Positions 28,677-37,590 are shown, counted from the stretch's first letter. The stretch: DNA of 64,000 bases from Betaproteobacteria bacterium (GCA_900299145.1 OMIN01000110.1:1-64000); one strand, 5' to 3'. The notes: a model not told the origin generated them from the sequence alone. Numbers and translations: made by a program.

Positions 28677-28760
28677 CTGTCATTCCCGCGAAAGCGGGAA
28701 TCCATAACCGTGTCTCAAGTGGCACTGTGTTATGGGTTCCCGCTTTCGCGGGAACGACAG
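28677..28760. repeat. Paired palindromic REP-like repeat with TGG microsatellite edge
   Basis: The arms 28677-28708 and 28729-28760 are inverted copies matching at 30 of 32 positions. Each arm also holds its own hairpin TTCCCGCGAAAGCGGGAA. The right arm runs into six TGG triplets (28761-28778). It lies between receptor 5 and the ABC transporter, in a gap with no gene. The layout resembles a REP doublet or a small non-coding mobile element. Confidence 0.8.
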
Positions 28761-28813
28761 TGGTGGTGGTGGTGGTGGAGCAACGGAGATATGCCCCAGC
28801 TAAACAGCAATAC

Positions 28814-30535
28814 CTACGCCGCTTCAGCAATAAACTGCAACCGCGCCAGATGCGCATACAGCGCGCTGTCGCGCAGCAACTCGTTGTGTGTGCCCACCGC
28901 GTGCAGGCGCCCGCCATCCATCACGATGATGCGATCCGCATTTCGTACGGTGGCGAGGCGATGCGCGATCACCAACGTGGTGCGGCCACGCTCCAGCCGC
29001 TCCAGCGCCTCGGCGACTTGTCGTTCGCTTTCGGCGTCGAGAGAACTGGTGGCCTCATCCAGCAGCAGTATCGGCCGGTTGGCAAGCAACGCGCGCGCAA
29101 TCGAAATTCGCTGGCGCTGCCCGCCGGAGAGTTTGATGCCGCGCTCGCCCAAATCCGTATCAAAACCCTGTGGCAGTTTCTCGATGAATTCCAGCGCGTG
29201 CGCCGCTGCGCACGCTTCTCGAACTTCGGCGTCCGTGGCATCGGGCCAGCCAAAGCGCACGTTATCGCTGACACTCGCGGCAAAAATCACCGGGTCTTGC
29301 GGCACGATGGCCATAGCGTGCCGCACGGCTTGCGGATCGCAATGGCGCACGTCCATGCCGTCAATCAGCACGCGGCCCGACACGGCATCGTAAAAGCGCA
29401 GCAGCAGTGAAAAAATCGTCGATTTGCCCGCGCCCGATGGCCCAACCAATGCCACGCGCTCGCCGGGCTTGATATCGATAGACACCGCGTTCAGCACAGG
29501 CGTTTCGGGACGGCTGGGGTAGGTGAATCGCACCATGTCAAAGCGAATCGCGCCCTTGACCCGCGAGGGCGCCGCCAGCACCGGCGGTTGCGCAGCGAGT
29601 GCAGGTTGAGTATCCAGCAACTCGAACAGCCGCTCGGTGGCGCCCGCCGCGCGCTGGATTTCGCCCCACACCTCCGATATAAAACCCGCGCCATTGGCAA
29701 CCACCACGGCGTAAAACACAAACGCCGACAATTCACCCGCGCTGATGCGTCCGGCAAACACATCGTGCCCGCCCACCCACAAGATGGCGCCCACGCCGCA
29801 AAAGCCGATCAGCATCACCGAGGCAATCAGCCACGCTTTTACCGTCACGCGATACACGCCGCTGCGATATGCGGCTTCCGCCGCGCGGTTGAACTGCTCG
29901 CGGCTGCGCGCCTCGTGCCCGTATGCCTGAACGGTGCGCACCTCGTGCAATGACTCATCGACGTGCGCCGACACATCGGCAACCCTGTCCTGATTGTCGC
30001 GTGACAACTTGCGCACATACCGGCCCGCGAGCAGGATCGGAATCATCGCCGCCGGTACGCCCAGCACCACCAGCGCGGCAAGCTTGCCGCTGGTAGCGAA
30101 CATCATTATCAGCGCGCCCACCATCATCAACAGGTTGCGCAAAAACATCGACAGGCCGTAACCCACCCCCTGGCGGATTTGTTCGGTGTCGTTGGTCAGG
30201 CGCGAAGCGATCTCGCCGGTGCGCGCCGAGTCGAAGTACGCCGGCGACAGCGTCAGCACATGCGCGTAGGCGGCCTTGCGCAGATCGGCGATGATGCGTT
30301 CGCCGAGGCTCATCATCAGATAAAAGCGTGCAAAAGTTGCACACGCCATCACTGCGGCAACACCCACCACAGCCAACAGCGCCGTGTTCAGCAAGCCCGG
30401 ATCGCGGGTGCCGAATCCGGCGTCGATGACGTAACGCAAGCCTTGGCCGAGTGCGAGTACGCTGCCTGCGGCGATTACCAGTGCGGTCAACGCGCCAGCG
30501 ATGCGCCATCGGTACGGCAGCAGAAAGCCACCCAA
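28814..30535 (-). CDS. ABC exporter half-transporter (MsbA-like)
   Basis: This 573-residue protein fuses a six-helix ABC membrane domain (~1-290) to an ATPase domain. Walker A is GPSGAGKST, the signature LSGGQRQRIS and Walker B ILLLDEATSS, with the switch His in IAHRL. As a half-transporter it would act as a homodimer exporting lipids or drugs. The start is uncertain. The track start is a TTG at 30535, but coding-like sequence continues upstream (TPTTGAPPPPKRGITQLAR) to a CTG at 30595 with AAGGTG 5 nt before it. No ATG or GTG is in frame there. Confidence 0.88.
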   Translation of the reverse strand: MGGFLLPYRWRIAGALTALVIAAGSVLALGQGLRYVIDAGFGTRDPGLLNTALLAVVGVAAVMACATFARFYLMMSLGERIIADLRKAAYAHVLTLSPAYFDSARTGEIASRLTNDTEQIRQGVGYGLSMFLRNLLMMVGALIMMFATSGKLAALVVLGVPAAMIPILLAGRYVRKLSRDNQDRVADVSAHVDESLHEVRTVQAYGHEARSREQFNRAAEAAYRSGVYRVTVKAWLIASVMLIGFCGVGAILWVGGHDVFAGRISAGELSAFVFYAVVVANGAGFISEVWGEIQRAAGATERLFELLDTQPALAAQPPVLAAPSRVKGAIRFDMVRFTYPSRPETPVLNAVSIDIKPGERVALVGPSGAGKSTIFSLLLRFYDAVSGRVLIDGMDVRHCDPQAVRHAMAIVPQDPVIFAASVSDNVRFGWPDATDAEVREACAAAHALEFIEKLPQGFDTDLGERGIKLSGGQRQRISIARALLANRPILLLDEATSSLDAESERQVAEALERLERGRTTLVIAHRLATVRNADRIIVMDGGRLHAVGTHNELLRDSALYAHLARLQFIAEAA

Positions 30536-30643
30536 ACGCGCGAGTTGGGTGATGCCGCGCTTGGGAGGGGGCGGTGCGCCGGTAGTTGGAGTCAGACGAT
30601 CACCTTGTGGTTCACCTTGACTGTGCCTTGCACACGTAGCACC

Positions 30644-31630
30644 TTAGTACTCATCGAACATGCGCTGAATATCATGCAGATCCGCAGTACGTGCGAGAGC
30701 CAGCGAAAGCAACAACGCAGCTTTCTGCGGCAGCAGGTTGCCGGCAGCGATCATGTTCTTTTCCTGATACGCGCTGTCGGCGAGCACGCGGCCCTCGCCT
30801 ACCCGCGCGCTACGCACCACCACGGCGCGGCTCTCGGCGGCAATCGCCGCGCACTCGTAGGTCAGGTTGCCAATGGCGCCGGCGCCAATGCCGGCGATCA
30901 CCAGCCCCTTGGCGCCAAGCTTGCAGGCGGCATCCGCCATGCCCGCGTGCGAACCAGCATAAATGGAGAGGATTTCCACGCGCGGCAGTGGCTTTTCGGC
31001 ATCGAACTCGCTGCGTATCGTGTGCCGCTGCAACGGTGCGCGGTAATACACTACGCGGTCGGCGTCGGCATAGCCGAGCATGCCGAGGCCGCGCGTGCGA
31101 AACGTGTGCACGTGGTACGTATTGGTTTTGGTGACATCGCGCGCGGCATTGATCTCACCGTTGGCGACCACCACCACGCCCTTGCCGTGTGTATCGGCAT
31201 GCGCGGCCACGCGAAACGCATCATACAAATTCGGCGGCGCGTCGGAACTTAACGCCGTGAATGGCCGCTGCGCGCCGGTGACCACCACCGGCTTCGTGCT
31301 TTTCACGGTCAGTGTCAGAAAGTAGGCGGTTTCTTCGAGCACGTTGGTGCCCTGCACGAATACCACGCCGTCGACATCCGGCCTCTGCAGCAGCGTGTTC
31401 ACGCGCTGCGCGAGGCGGCGAATTTCTTCGAGCGCCGTCACCTCATGCGGGTTGCCGGGGTCAACCGTCACCTGCGCCACCTGCGCGATTTCCGGAATGG
31501 CTTCGAGCAATTCCCCGCCAGTCATGCGCGGCTTGCCGCTATTGCGATAGTGCGCGAAATCCATGCGGCCGCTGCCACGGCTGTGCAGTGTGCCGGGGCC
31601 GATCAGCAAATGAATACGGGGCAAGCTCAT
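30644..31630 (-). CDS. L-asparaginase-like amidohydrolase with altered active site
   Basis: This 328-residue protein follows the bacterial L-asparaginase fold. The first catalytic Thr is in LLIGPGTLHS. The second Thr is in VQGTNVLEETA, where most enzymes have GTDT, so the conserved Asp is Asn here. The Lys of the second triad is kept in INAARDVTKTNTYHVHTF. The change may alter activity or specificity. No signal peptide is seen, so it is cytoplasmic. It lies just after the split selenoprotein pair on the same strand. Confidence 0.85.
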   Translation of the reverse strand: MSLPRIHLLIGPGTLHSRGSGRMDFAHYRNSGKPRMTGGELLEAIPEIAQVAQVTVDPGNPHEVTALEEIRRLAQRVNTLLQRPDVDGVVFVQGTNVLEETAYFLTLTVKSTKPVVVTGAQRPFTALSSDAPPNLYDAFRVAAHADTHGKGVVVVANGEINAARDVTKTNTYHVHTFRTRGLGMLGYADADRVVYYRAPLQRHTIRSEFDAEKPLPRVEILSIYAGSHAGMADAACKLGAKGLVIAGIGAGAIGNLTYECAAIAAESRAVVVRSARVGEGRVLADSAYQEKNMIAAGNLLPQKAALLLSLALARTADLHDIQRMFDEY

Positions 31631-31642
31631 GGACTTATTTTA

Positions 31643-31672
31643 CGTAAGTATTTGTTTTTATTCAATAATTTT
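31643..31672 (-). repeat. AT-rich dispersed repeat, copy 8 (reverse)
   Basis: Exact reversed core TAAGTATTTGTTTTTATT at 31645-31662. Read on the minus strand it encodes the last residues (KIIE) and the TAA stop of the UGSC C-terminal-domain gene. Confidence 0.85.
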
Positions 31673-32697
31673 AGAAACACTCAAACTCTGCGCGCCAGCC
31701 GTTGGCAGGAACATCGACTTGCCGCCCGCACCGCCGCCAACGATCACGATCAAATCATCCGGCGCGTTCATGATCGGCACCATCGAATGGTCATTCGTTT
31801 TGTCGACAAATTCCGGAAACGCGGGCCTTTGGATTTGCCGCGATTTTTCATCAAACCCCACGGCTGGCGCGCCATTTCAAAAAGCGCCTTTTGAATGTCA
31901 CGCTTGTTCCAGCCCGCCGCCGACAGGTGTTGCACGTGCTCCAGCCCCAGCACCAGCACCGGGTGGCCCTGCGAATACAGATTGTTCACGCCGAGTGTCG
32001 CCATTGACGAGGCAAACGTGCGCATGATTTCAACCGGGTCGGTCTGGATGTTTTCCGTCATGCTGTGCGGCGCTTCGGCGTTGACTACCGTTACCACGTT
32101 TTGCTCGCGCTTGAAGCCACGCGTGACATGCAACGGCTCCCACGGGTTGGCGTCTTCGTATTCGGCAATGCAGTAAGTGTATTTACCCGGGTGTCCGGTC
32201 TGCGAGGCGTCCACTCCCGGCCCGGCGCCGCCGATGTTGACGAGCACCAGGCGCAGCGCGCGGCCGATGGTCGCGTTTGCGCGCCAGCCGGGGCCGAACA
32301 GCCCCGTGCCGCCGTTCAGCCGCAGTTTTTTGATGATCGGCCCGTTGACGATAACGAGCGGCGCACCGGCATGGGTCGTCGTCTGCCGGTGATGCAAGCC
32401 GTAGTCGCGTTCGGAAACCGCGCGCAATGCGGCCACCACCACTGGCAAATACTCGGGCTTGCAGCCCGCCATTACCGCGTTCACCGCCACCTGCCGCAGC
32501 GTGGCCTGTCCATTCTTCGGCGGCACTATGCTTATAAGCTCGTCCGGGTCGTGCGAAGGCATGCCCTCGAGCAGGGCGGCCACGCGCGCTTCGGTGGGTG
32601 GCACGATGGGTAGCCCGTCGGTCCAGCCCTGCTCGTAGAAGTAATCGTTGATCGCATCCCAAGACGCGTCCGATTCGGTGGCGGCCGACGGGCTCAT
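31658..32697 (-). pseudogene. Stand-alone C-terminal (DGLP) domain of UGSC system, apparent 1-bp frameshift
   Basis: The first frame (32697 to ~31835) encodes WTDGLPIVPPTEARV, NAVMAGCKPEYLP, ANATIGRALRLVLVNIGG and PWEPLHVTRGF, matching the C-terminal domain of the other two UGSC-family proteins. In the track it ends at 31768 in an unrelated tail. In the frame one base earlier the family-like ending returns (FPEFVDKTNDHSM, IVIVGGGAGGKS) and stops at 31658. One base therefore seems missing near 31818-31835, by mutation or sequence error. Its start overlaps the stop of the upstream selenoprotein by 4 bp. Confidence 0.8.
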
Positions 32698-33305
32698 CGC
32701 GGCATCACCGCGTCCGGCAACGGGAATGGATGTGCATGCACCTCACGCGCCAATGTTTCGGCGGGCGTGGTCAGCGCGTGCGCGCACGCTGCCGCAATGG
32801 CCGCACCGCGTTGCTCAATCAGCGCGTGATCGCGATCCCCCACCGGATGCGGCACCACCACAAACGGCAAATCGTCGTGGCCAATGCCTTGCGCGGTCAC
32901 CTGCGCCAGCGGCGCGAATGCGGTACTCACCACGGTAATGGTCGGAATTCCCAGCGCTTCCAGTTCGGCCGCGTCACGCGCGGTCCAGGGCGTTGACGAG
33001 CCTCAATGCCCCACGCCGTTGATCACCGCATCACAGCTTGCGGCCATCTCCCGCGCAAATGGGGAAGGCTTACCCAGATAGTCCTTGCGCCAGACGGTGA
33101 CCTGCACGCTCTGCTCCCGTGCAAGCGTATTCGCCACGCCGCGCAACACGATATCGGCAAACTCCTTGTGATTGTCGAGGATGCCGATGCGGGCGCCACG
33201 CAATGCCCGCAAGCGTGGCGCCAGCGCATGCACGGCGGTTTCGATCGCGCCGGTGGGCACATACACCTTGATGCCGCCGACCATGCGGGTTTGTGACCGA
33301 GCCAT
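32694..33305 (-). CDS. UGSC-family selenoprotein, N-terminal domain only, UGSS variant (Sec101, TGA 33005-33003)
   Basis: The track has ORFs 33305-33003 and 32933-32694 in one frame, separated by a TGA. Read through, the protein has 203 residues with INGVGH-U-GSSTPWTARD, so the second redox Cys of the UGSC motif is Ser. The N-terminal domain has RIGILDNHKEFADIVL; the tail has PTITVVSTAFAPLA and VVVPHPVGDRD. It ends before the DGLP domain, which is a separate gene overlapping by 4 bp. A hairpin with loop CGTGA lies 19 nt past the TGA. A Cys or Ser at Sec would confirm homology in relatives. Confidence 0.88.
32969..32983 (-). promoter_or_regulatory. Putative SECIS hairpin of UGSS gene
   Basis: CCGCG and CGCGG close a CGTGA loop, starting 19 nt after TGA. 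The stem is shorter than in the other two genes but the GTG loop is shared. Confidence 0.55.
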
Positions 33306-33382
33306 AACGCGTTCCTTCCAATGGTATGCTTGAGAACACGCATCGTAGCGCTATGCGTAAACGCCCGCCACTGTCTGGCAAC

Positions 33383-33418
33383 ACTGCAATCACCGCAACC
33401 ATCGCAACCACTGCAACC
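33383..33418 (+). repeat. Four 9-bp tandem repeats in a translation initiation region
   Basis: ACTGCAATC, ACCGCAACC, ATCGCAACC and ACTGCAACC follow each other and end 2 bp before the ATG of receptor 6. They occupy the place of a ribosome-binding site; no Shine-Dalgarno sequence is visible. Confidence 0.75.
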
Positions 33419-33420
33419 AA

Positions 33421-34389
33421 ATGCTGAAACGCGCCCTTGCCGTCGCCTGCGCCACCGTTGGGCTATTGAATTGCACCTCAGCGGCGGCGCAATCCTGGCC
33501 CGCGCGTGCCGTGCGCATTATTGCGCCCTTCGCGGCGGGCGGCACGGCCGACTTGCTGGGACGCATCACCGCGGGCAAATTAACCGAGTCGCTCGGCGTT
33601 TCGTTTGTCGTCGAGAATCGCACGGGCGCGGGTGGCGTGCTTGGCTCTGAACTGGTGGCGCGCAGTGCGCCTGACGGCTACACGCTGCTGGTGTCGGGCG
33701 TGGCCTCGCACGCGGTCGCGCCCGCGCTGTCGGCAAAATTTCCGTTTGATCCGGTGAAGGATTTTTCGCACATTGCGCTATTCGGCGGTCCGCCGTCGGT
33801 GCTGGCGGTGCACCCGTCGCTGCCGGTGAAGGATTTAAACGCGTTCATCGCCTTTGCCAAATCCAAACCGCGCGAACTCACCTACGGCTCACCTGGCAAC
33901 GGCACGCAGGGCCATTTGATCGCGGAACTCTTCAAACGCAGCGCCGGCTTCGAGATGCAGCACGTCCCCTACAAGGGCGCGAGCGGCGCAGTGGTTGACG
34001 TGATGGCCGGGCACACCCATGCGATTTCCACCACGCTCACCACCGCTGGCGCGCAAATACGCGCGGGCCGCCTGCGCGCACTGGCGATCAGCTCGGCGGC
34101 ACGCTTGCCTGACTACAACGTGCCCACGTATCGTGAAGCAGGGTTCCCCGACCTCGTGGCAAACATCTGGTTTTCGCTTTCGGGCCCGGCAGCGTTATCG
34201 CCGGACATCGTCAATCGGCTCAACAGCGAAGTGCGCCGCGTGCTGCAACTCCCAGACGTGCGTGCGCGGCTGCGTCCCGAGGGGATCGAGCCGGGCAATC
34301 TCGATGCGAAAGCGTTTACCGAGTTTGTCGCGGCGGAGGTCAAGCGCTGGGCGCCGGTGGTTAAGGCTTCTGGGGCGAAGGCGGATTAG
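33421..34389 (+). CDS. Bug/TctC-family periplasmic solute receptor (6 of 13)
   Basis: This 322-residue receptor has signal peptide MLKRALAVACATVGLLNCTSAAAQ. Motifs are [43 protein letters not shown] and GFPDLVANIWFSL. No Shine-Dalgarno site is visible; tandem 9-bp repeats reach to the start codon, so translation may be weak or variable. It is divergent from the UGSS selenoprotein, with 115 bp between starts, so the two could share a control region. Confidence 0.9.
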   Translation: MLKRALAVACATVGLLNCTSAAAQSWPARAVRIIAPFAAGGTADLLGRITAGKLTESLGVSFVVENRTGAGGVLGSELVARSAPDGYTLLVSGVASHAVAPALSAKFPFDPVKDFSHIALFGGPPSVLAVHPSLPVKDLNAFIAFAKSKPRELTYGSPGNGTQGHLIAELFKRSAGFEMQHVPYKGASGAVVDVMAGHTHAISTTLTTAGAQIRAGRLRALAISSAARLPDYNVPTYREAGFPDLVANIWFSLSGPAALSPDIVNRLNSEVRRVLQLPDVRARLRPEGIEPGNLDAKAFTEFVAAEVKRWAPVVKASGAKAD

Positions 34390-34399
34390 CGTTGCCTCG

Positions 34400-35365
34400 T
34401 CACTGCGGCTTGATGCCGGCCATTCTGATGACTTTGCCCCACTTTTCGGTTTCCCGGCGGATAAAATCAGCTGCAAATTCGGGCGTGCCACCTATGGTGA
34501 CTGCGCCGCGGTCAGTGAAGGCCTTTGATACGACTGGCGAGAATAACGCTTTGTTGATTTCGCTGCTTAGCCGCGACCGAATGTCCCGCGCGACACCGCC
34601 TGGGGCCGCATATCCTCCCCAAGATGTAATTTCATAGCCGGGCAACCCGGCCTCCTCAATCGTTGGCAATTCCGGCAATACAGGCGAGCGTTTCTGGGTC
34701 GTCACCCCAAGTCCGCGCAGGCGGCCTGATTTGATCATGGGCAGCAACGGTGAAATGTTGTCGCAGAGAATCTGGATTTGCCCGCTGATCAGATCGGTGA
34801 TGGCCTGTTGCGTGCCCTTGTATGCAACATGCACCAGTGAGGTGCCTGTCATTGCTGCGAACATTTCCATCGTAAGATGTGGGCTGGCCCCCACGCCCCC
34901 ACTGCCATAGGACAGCTTGCCGGGATTACTCTTGGCGTGCTCGATCAATTCTTTTACCGAACGCACCGGCAGTGCGGGATTCACCGTAAGCACATTCGGC
35001 GTCGCCCCAGACATAGCCAGTGGCTGAAAGTCCCGCGCAAGATCGTAAGGCAACTTCGAAAACATGAAAGGATTGGTCGCTACCAAAAAAGTAATGTAGC
35101 CAAAGGTGTAGCCGTCCGGTGTCGCACGCGCCAGTGCCTCGTAGCCAATTATGCCGCTTGCGCCGGGCCGGTTCTCTACGACAAATGGTTGTCCCATTTG
35201 CAGGGCTAATTGAGTGGCGAGGCTACGCACGGAGATGTCGGGTGAGCCACCCGGCGCGGAAGCCACGATGATGCGGATGGGCTTTGAAGGATAGGCCTGC
35301 GCGCACGCATTGCCGCAGGCGAAACACGCCACACCAGTGGTAACCAAAAACATCAGTTTACCCAC
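34400..35365 (-). CDS. Bug/TctC-family periplasmic solute receptor (7 of 13)
   Basis: GTG at 35365 is chosen as start, with GGGAG 6 nt upstream and a good signal peptide (VGKLMFLVTTGVACFACGNACAQ); the track start at 35497 adds unrelated residues. The 321-residue protein has RIIVASAPGGSPDISVRSL, TPDGYTFGYI, HVAYKGTQQAITDLI and GYEITSWGGYAAP. The pocket loop Asp is present. It is convergent with receptor 6, with 10 bp between stops. Confidence 0.9.
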   Translation of the reverse strand: MGKLMFLVTTGVACFACGNACAQAYPSKPIRIIVASAPGGSPDISVRSLATQLALQMGQPFVVENRPGASGIIGYEALARATPDGYTFGYITFLVATNPFMFSKLPYDLARDFQPLAMSGATPNVLTVNPALPVRSVKELIEHAKSNPGKLSYGSGGVGASPHLTMEMFAAMTGTSLVHVAYKGTQQAITDLISGQIQILCDNISPLLPMIKSGRLRGLGVTTQKRSPVLPELPTIEEAGLPGYEITSWGGYAAPGGVARDIRSRLSSEINKALFSPVVSKAFTDRGAVTIGGTPEFAADFIRRETEKWGKVIRMAGIKPQ

Positions 35366-35506
35366 GCCTATCTCCCTAAAAATTGGACAGAAGATGGAAT
35401 CGCTATTTTCAGTGCGTCTGAAATGTATCGCCCGGCAGTGTTGGCGCTCAATCACAACAACCCTGTGCGCATAGGGCTGCTTGAAAGCCAAAACCAACTC
35501 CCCGAG

Positions 35507-35944
35507 CTAAACTTCTGGAAACCCCTCCGTCCGTTCCCAAGTTAGCGTATTAATAAACTGCCGAGTATCAGTTCCCGCCGTGCGCGGCGTGGTTTCGATC
35601 ACCAGTTCGTCGCCAGTGACTTTAATCTTTCGCACCTGCTTCGTGCCGGTCCAGGCTTCGTTCCATGATTGCAGCACGGTGTGTATCACGGTGTCGCCTT
35701 CCACCACGTAGCTGCCGGAGTACGCGCTGATGATCGACTTGAACAAGCGCACGCGTTCCGCATCGGTCAGCACTTCGCCGGCGGGCGGCTCGCGCTTTTC
35801 CTCGACGGTGATCGACATCATGAAGCCGCCCGGCGTGTAGAGGATGTACGCCTGCGGCAGCATGTCAGTGCGCACTTCGCCGGTGTCGAGAAAACGCCGC
35901 GCGTAGTGTTTGAGTTTCCACACGCCTTCGATGGGATGACTCAT
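35507..35944 (-). CDS. Lipocalin-like domain protein
   Basis: This 145-residue protein resembles the Lipocalin_5 group of small cytoplasmic beta-barrels: opening GVWKLKHYARRFLDTGEV, then AYILYTPGGFMMSITV and the closing strand VIETTPRT. There is no signal peptide. It follows the DoxX-like gene by 16 bp on the same strand, so the two are probably cotranscribed. The ligand is unknown; the family often accompanies catabolic genes. Confidence 0.8.
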   Translation of the reverse strand: MSHPIEGVWKLKHYARRFLDTGEVRTDMLPQAYILYTPGGFMMSITVEEKREPPAGEVLTDAERVRLFKSIISAYSGSYVVEGDTVIHTVLQSWNEAWTGTKQVRKIKVTGDELVIETTPRTAGTDTRQFINTLTWERTEGFPEV

Positions 35945-35960
35945 TGCGCAGTCTCACCGG

Positions 35961-36347
35961 TCATTTTACGAATTGCAGTAACAGTAGCAGCCCGCCGATC
36001 ACCGCGATGTTGTTCAACGCCGCGATACGCAGCATCTGTCGCCGCATTGGGTCGTCCACCAGCCAGAAGCGGTGAAAAATCGATCCGGCAATCACCGTAA
36101 ACGCGATCAGCAGCCACACGCCCACTTGCGCGTGCCAGCCGGCCAGAATCAGCGCGCAGCCGGTGAATTCCATGCCGATGCCGAACCAGAAGGCGAATGC
36201 CGGCAGCGGCACGCCGAAACCGGCCATGCGGTCGATGTGATCCTTCACCCGTGCGGGCGCAAGGTTAAGGCTGCCCGTCACTAAAAACAATAATAAAATC
36301 ATATACTTGCCTAATACTATCGCCCATGCCGCATCGCACTGACCCAT
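35961..36347 (-). CDS. DoxX-like small membrane protein
   Basis: This 128-residue protein has four predicted helices (MILLLFLVTGSLNLAPA, AFAFWFGIGMEFTGCALILAG, VGVWLLIAFTVIAGS, IAVIGGLLLLLQF), the DoxX/DUF-type layout. AAGGAG lies 8 nt before ATG 36347, so that start is preferred over ATG 36302. A diverged dispersed repeat spans codons for KYMILLL at the first helix. It is probably an inner-membrane redox or quinone-linked protein; no catalytic residues can be named. Confidence 0.78.
   Translation of the reverse strand: MGQCDAAWAIVLGKYMILLLFLVTGSLNLAPARVKDHIDRMAGFGVPLPAFAFWFGIGMEFTGCALILAGWHAQVGVWLLIAFTVIAGSIFHRFWLVDDPMRRQMLRIAALNNIAVIGGLLLLLQFVK
36292..36309 (+). repeat. AT-rich dispersed repeat, diverged copy 9 (forward)
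   Basis: AATAAAATCATATACTTG, three changes from the core, inside the 5' coding part of the DoxX-like gene. Confidence 0.55.
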
Positions 36348-36511
36348 TGCCGGTGCTCCTTCGTTTCGCTTCCCTCAGATGAGGTAGCTTTAGCGGATTA
36401 TTATGCCCTGACGCCAGTTTTTCCAAACAGGAAAATATCATCTTCCAAAATAGCGCTTGTTTCCATGTGGACGGCTTACCTAAAATGGGCCGCTTCAAAA
36501 AGGATAACTTC

Positions 36512-37555
36512 ATGAAATTTGGCATTTTTGGCGGTGCACGAGTCGGACGCGCGGATACCCTGCATGACAGCGGCGCCTACGAGGCGTTTATCGATTACAT
36601 CATTGCCGCTGAAAAAGTCGGCTTTGAAGGCATGTTTCTGGTGGAGCATCATTTCACCGGGCAGGGCCAGTTGTCGGCGTCGCTGAATTTGCTGTCGTAT
36701 ATCGCCGCCAAAACCACGCGTATACGTCTGGGCACGGGCGTGGTGGTGCTGCCGTGGCACAACCCGGTGCTGCTCGCCGAGCAGGTCGCGACACTCGACG
36801 TGCTCTCGGGCGGCCGTGTTGATCTGGGCATCGGCCGCGGTTACCGCAAGGAAGAATTCGCGCAGTTCTGCATCCCGCTCACCGAAGCGCAAGACCGCTT
36901 CGAAGAATGTTTCAGCTTGATGTTGAAATGCTGGCAAAGCGACGAGCGGTTCAGCTATCACAGCAAACTCTGGAACTACGAAAGCATTGTGGTTGAGCCC
37001 GCGCCGGTGCAGCGCCCGCATCCGCCAATCTGGATGGCTGGCGGCAGCCCCGGCGGCATTGGCTTTATTTCGAGCAAGAATTACAACCTCATGCTCGACC
37101 AGCTTGCCACCGTGCAGCAGGTCAAGGAACGCGTGGGCCTCTATCTCGACGGCCTCGACAAAATCGGACAAAAGCGTGATACCACCCGCTGCGTGGTGGC
37201 GCGGTCCGTCACCATTGTCAAGACGGATGCCGAGCGCAAGAAAGCGCTGGAACGCCGCAAGGAAACCTTCAAGCGCATCGGCGCCATTGCCGTGCACGGC
37301 ACGCCGGGCGCGGCGGCGCAGCCCGTCAGTCAGGCCGATCCGGATCTCGCCACCGACGACAGCGCGCTGATGGGCACGCCGCAGGAAATCGTCGATCAAA
37401 TCGGCGCATTGGCCGAGGCGGGCGTGGGCTACATCCTCATCACCATGCCGACTCTGACACCGGCGTCGATGCAGCAATTCTCCGAGGAAATTCTGCCGCA
37501 CGTCAAAAACCTCGGCCCCGCGTTTGACGCGCCGCGCGTGGCAGCGGCAGCCTGA
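36512..37555 (+). CDS. LLM-class flavin-dependent monooxygenase
   Basis: This 347-residue protein has the luciferase-like TIM barrel: MKFGIFGGARVGRA, EGMFLVEHHFTG, RIRLGTGVVVLPWHNPVLLAEQ and SGGRVDLGIGRGY. AAGGATAA lies just before ATG 36512, so the track start at 36467 is too early. Such enzymes take FMNH2 from a separate reductase, and the next gene encodes a likely one 35 bp downstream. Its tail reads GTPQEIVDQIGALAEAGVG. The substrate is unknown. Confidence 0.88.
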   Translation: MKFGIFGGARVGRADTLHDSGAYEAFIDYIIAAEKVGFEGMFLVEHHFTGQGQLSASLNLLSYIAAKTTRIRLGTGVVVLPWHNPVLLAEQVATLDVLSGGRVDLGIGRGYRKEEFAQFCIPLTEAQDRFEECFSLMLKCWQSDERFSYHSKLWNYESIVVEPAPVQRPHPPIWMAGGSPGGIGFISSKNYNLMLDQLATVQQVKERVGLYLDGLDKIGQKRDTTRCVVARSVTIVKTDAERKKALERRKETFKRIGAIAVHGTPGAAAQPVSQADPDLATDDSALMGTPQEIVDQIGALAEAGVGYILITMPTLTPASMQQFSEEILPHVKNLGPAFDAPRVAAAA

Positions 37556-37590
37556 CAGATTTTCGCGCAACCATGCTACAGGACACACGC

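Noticed and set aside
28761-28778. TGG run as part of a CRISPR or coding repeat
   Set aside because: It is a simple triplet run of six units with no spacers and no ORF.
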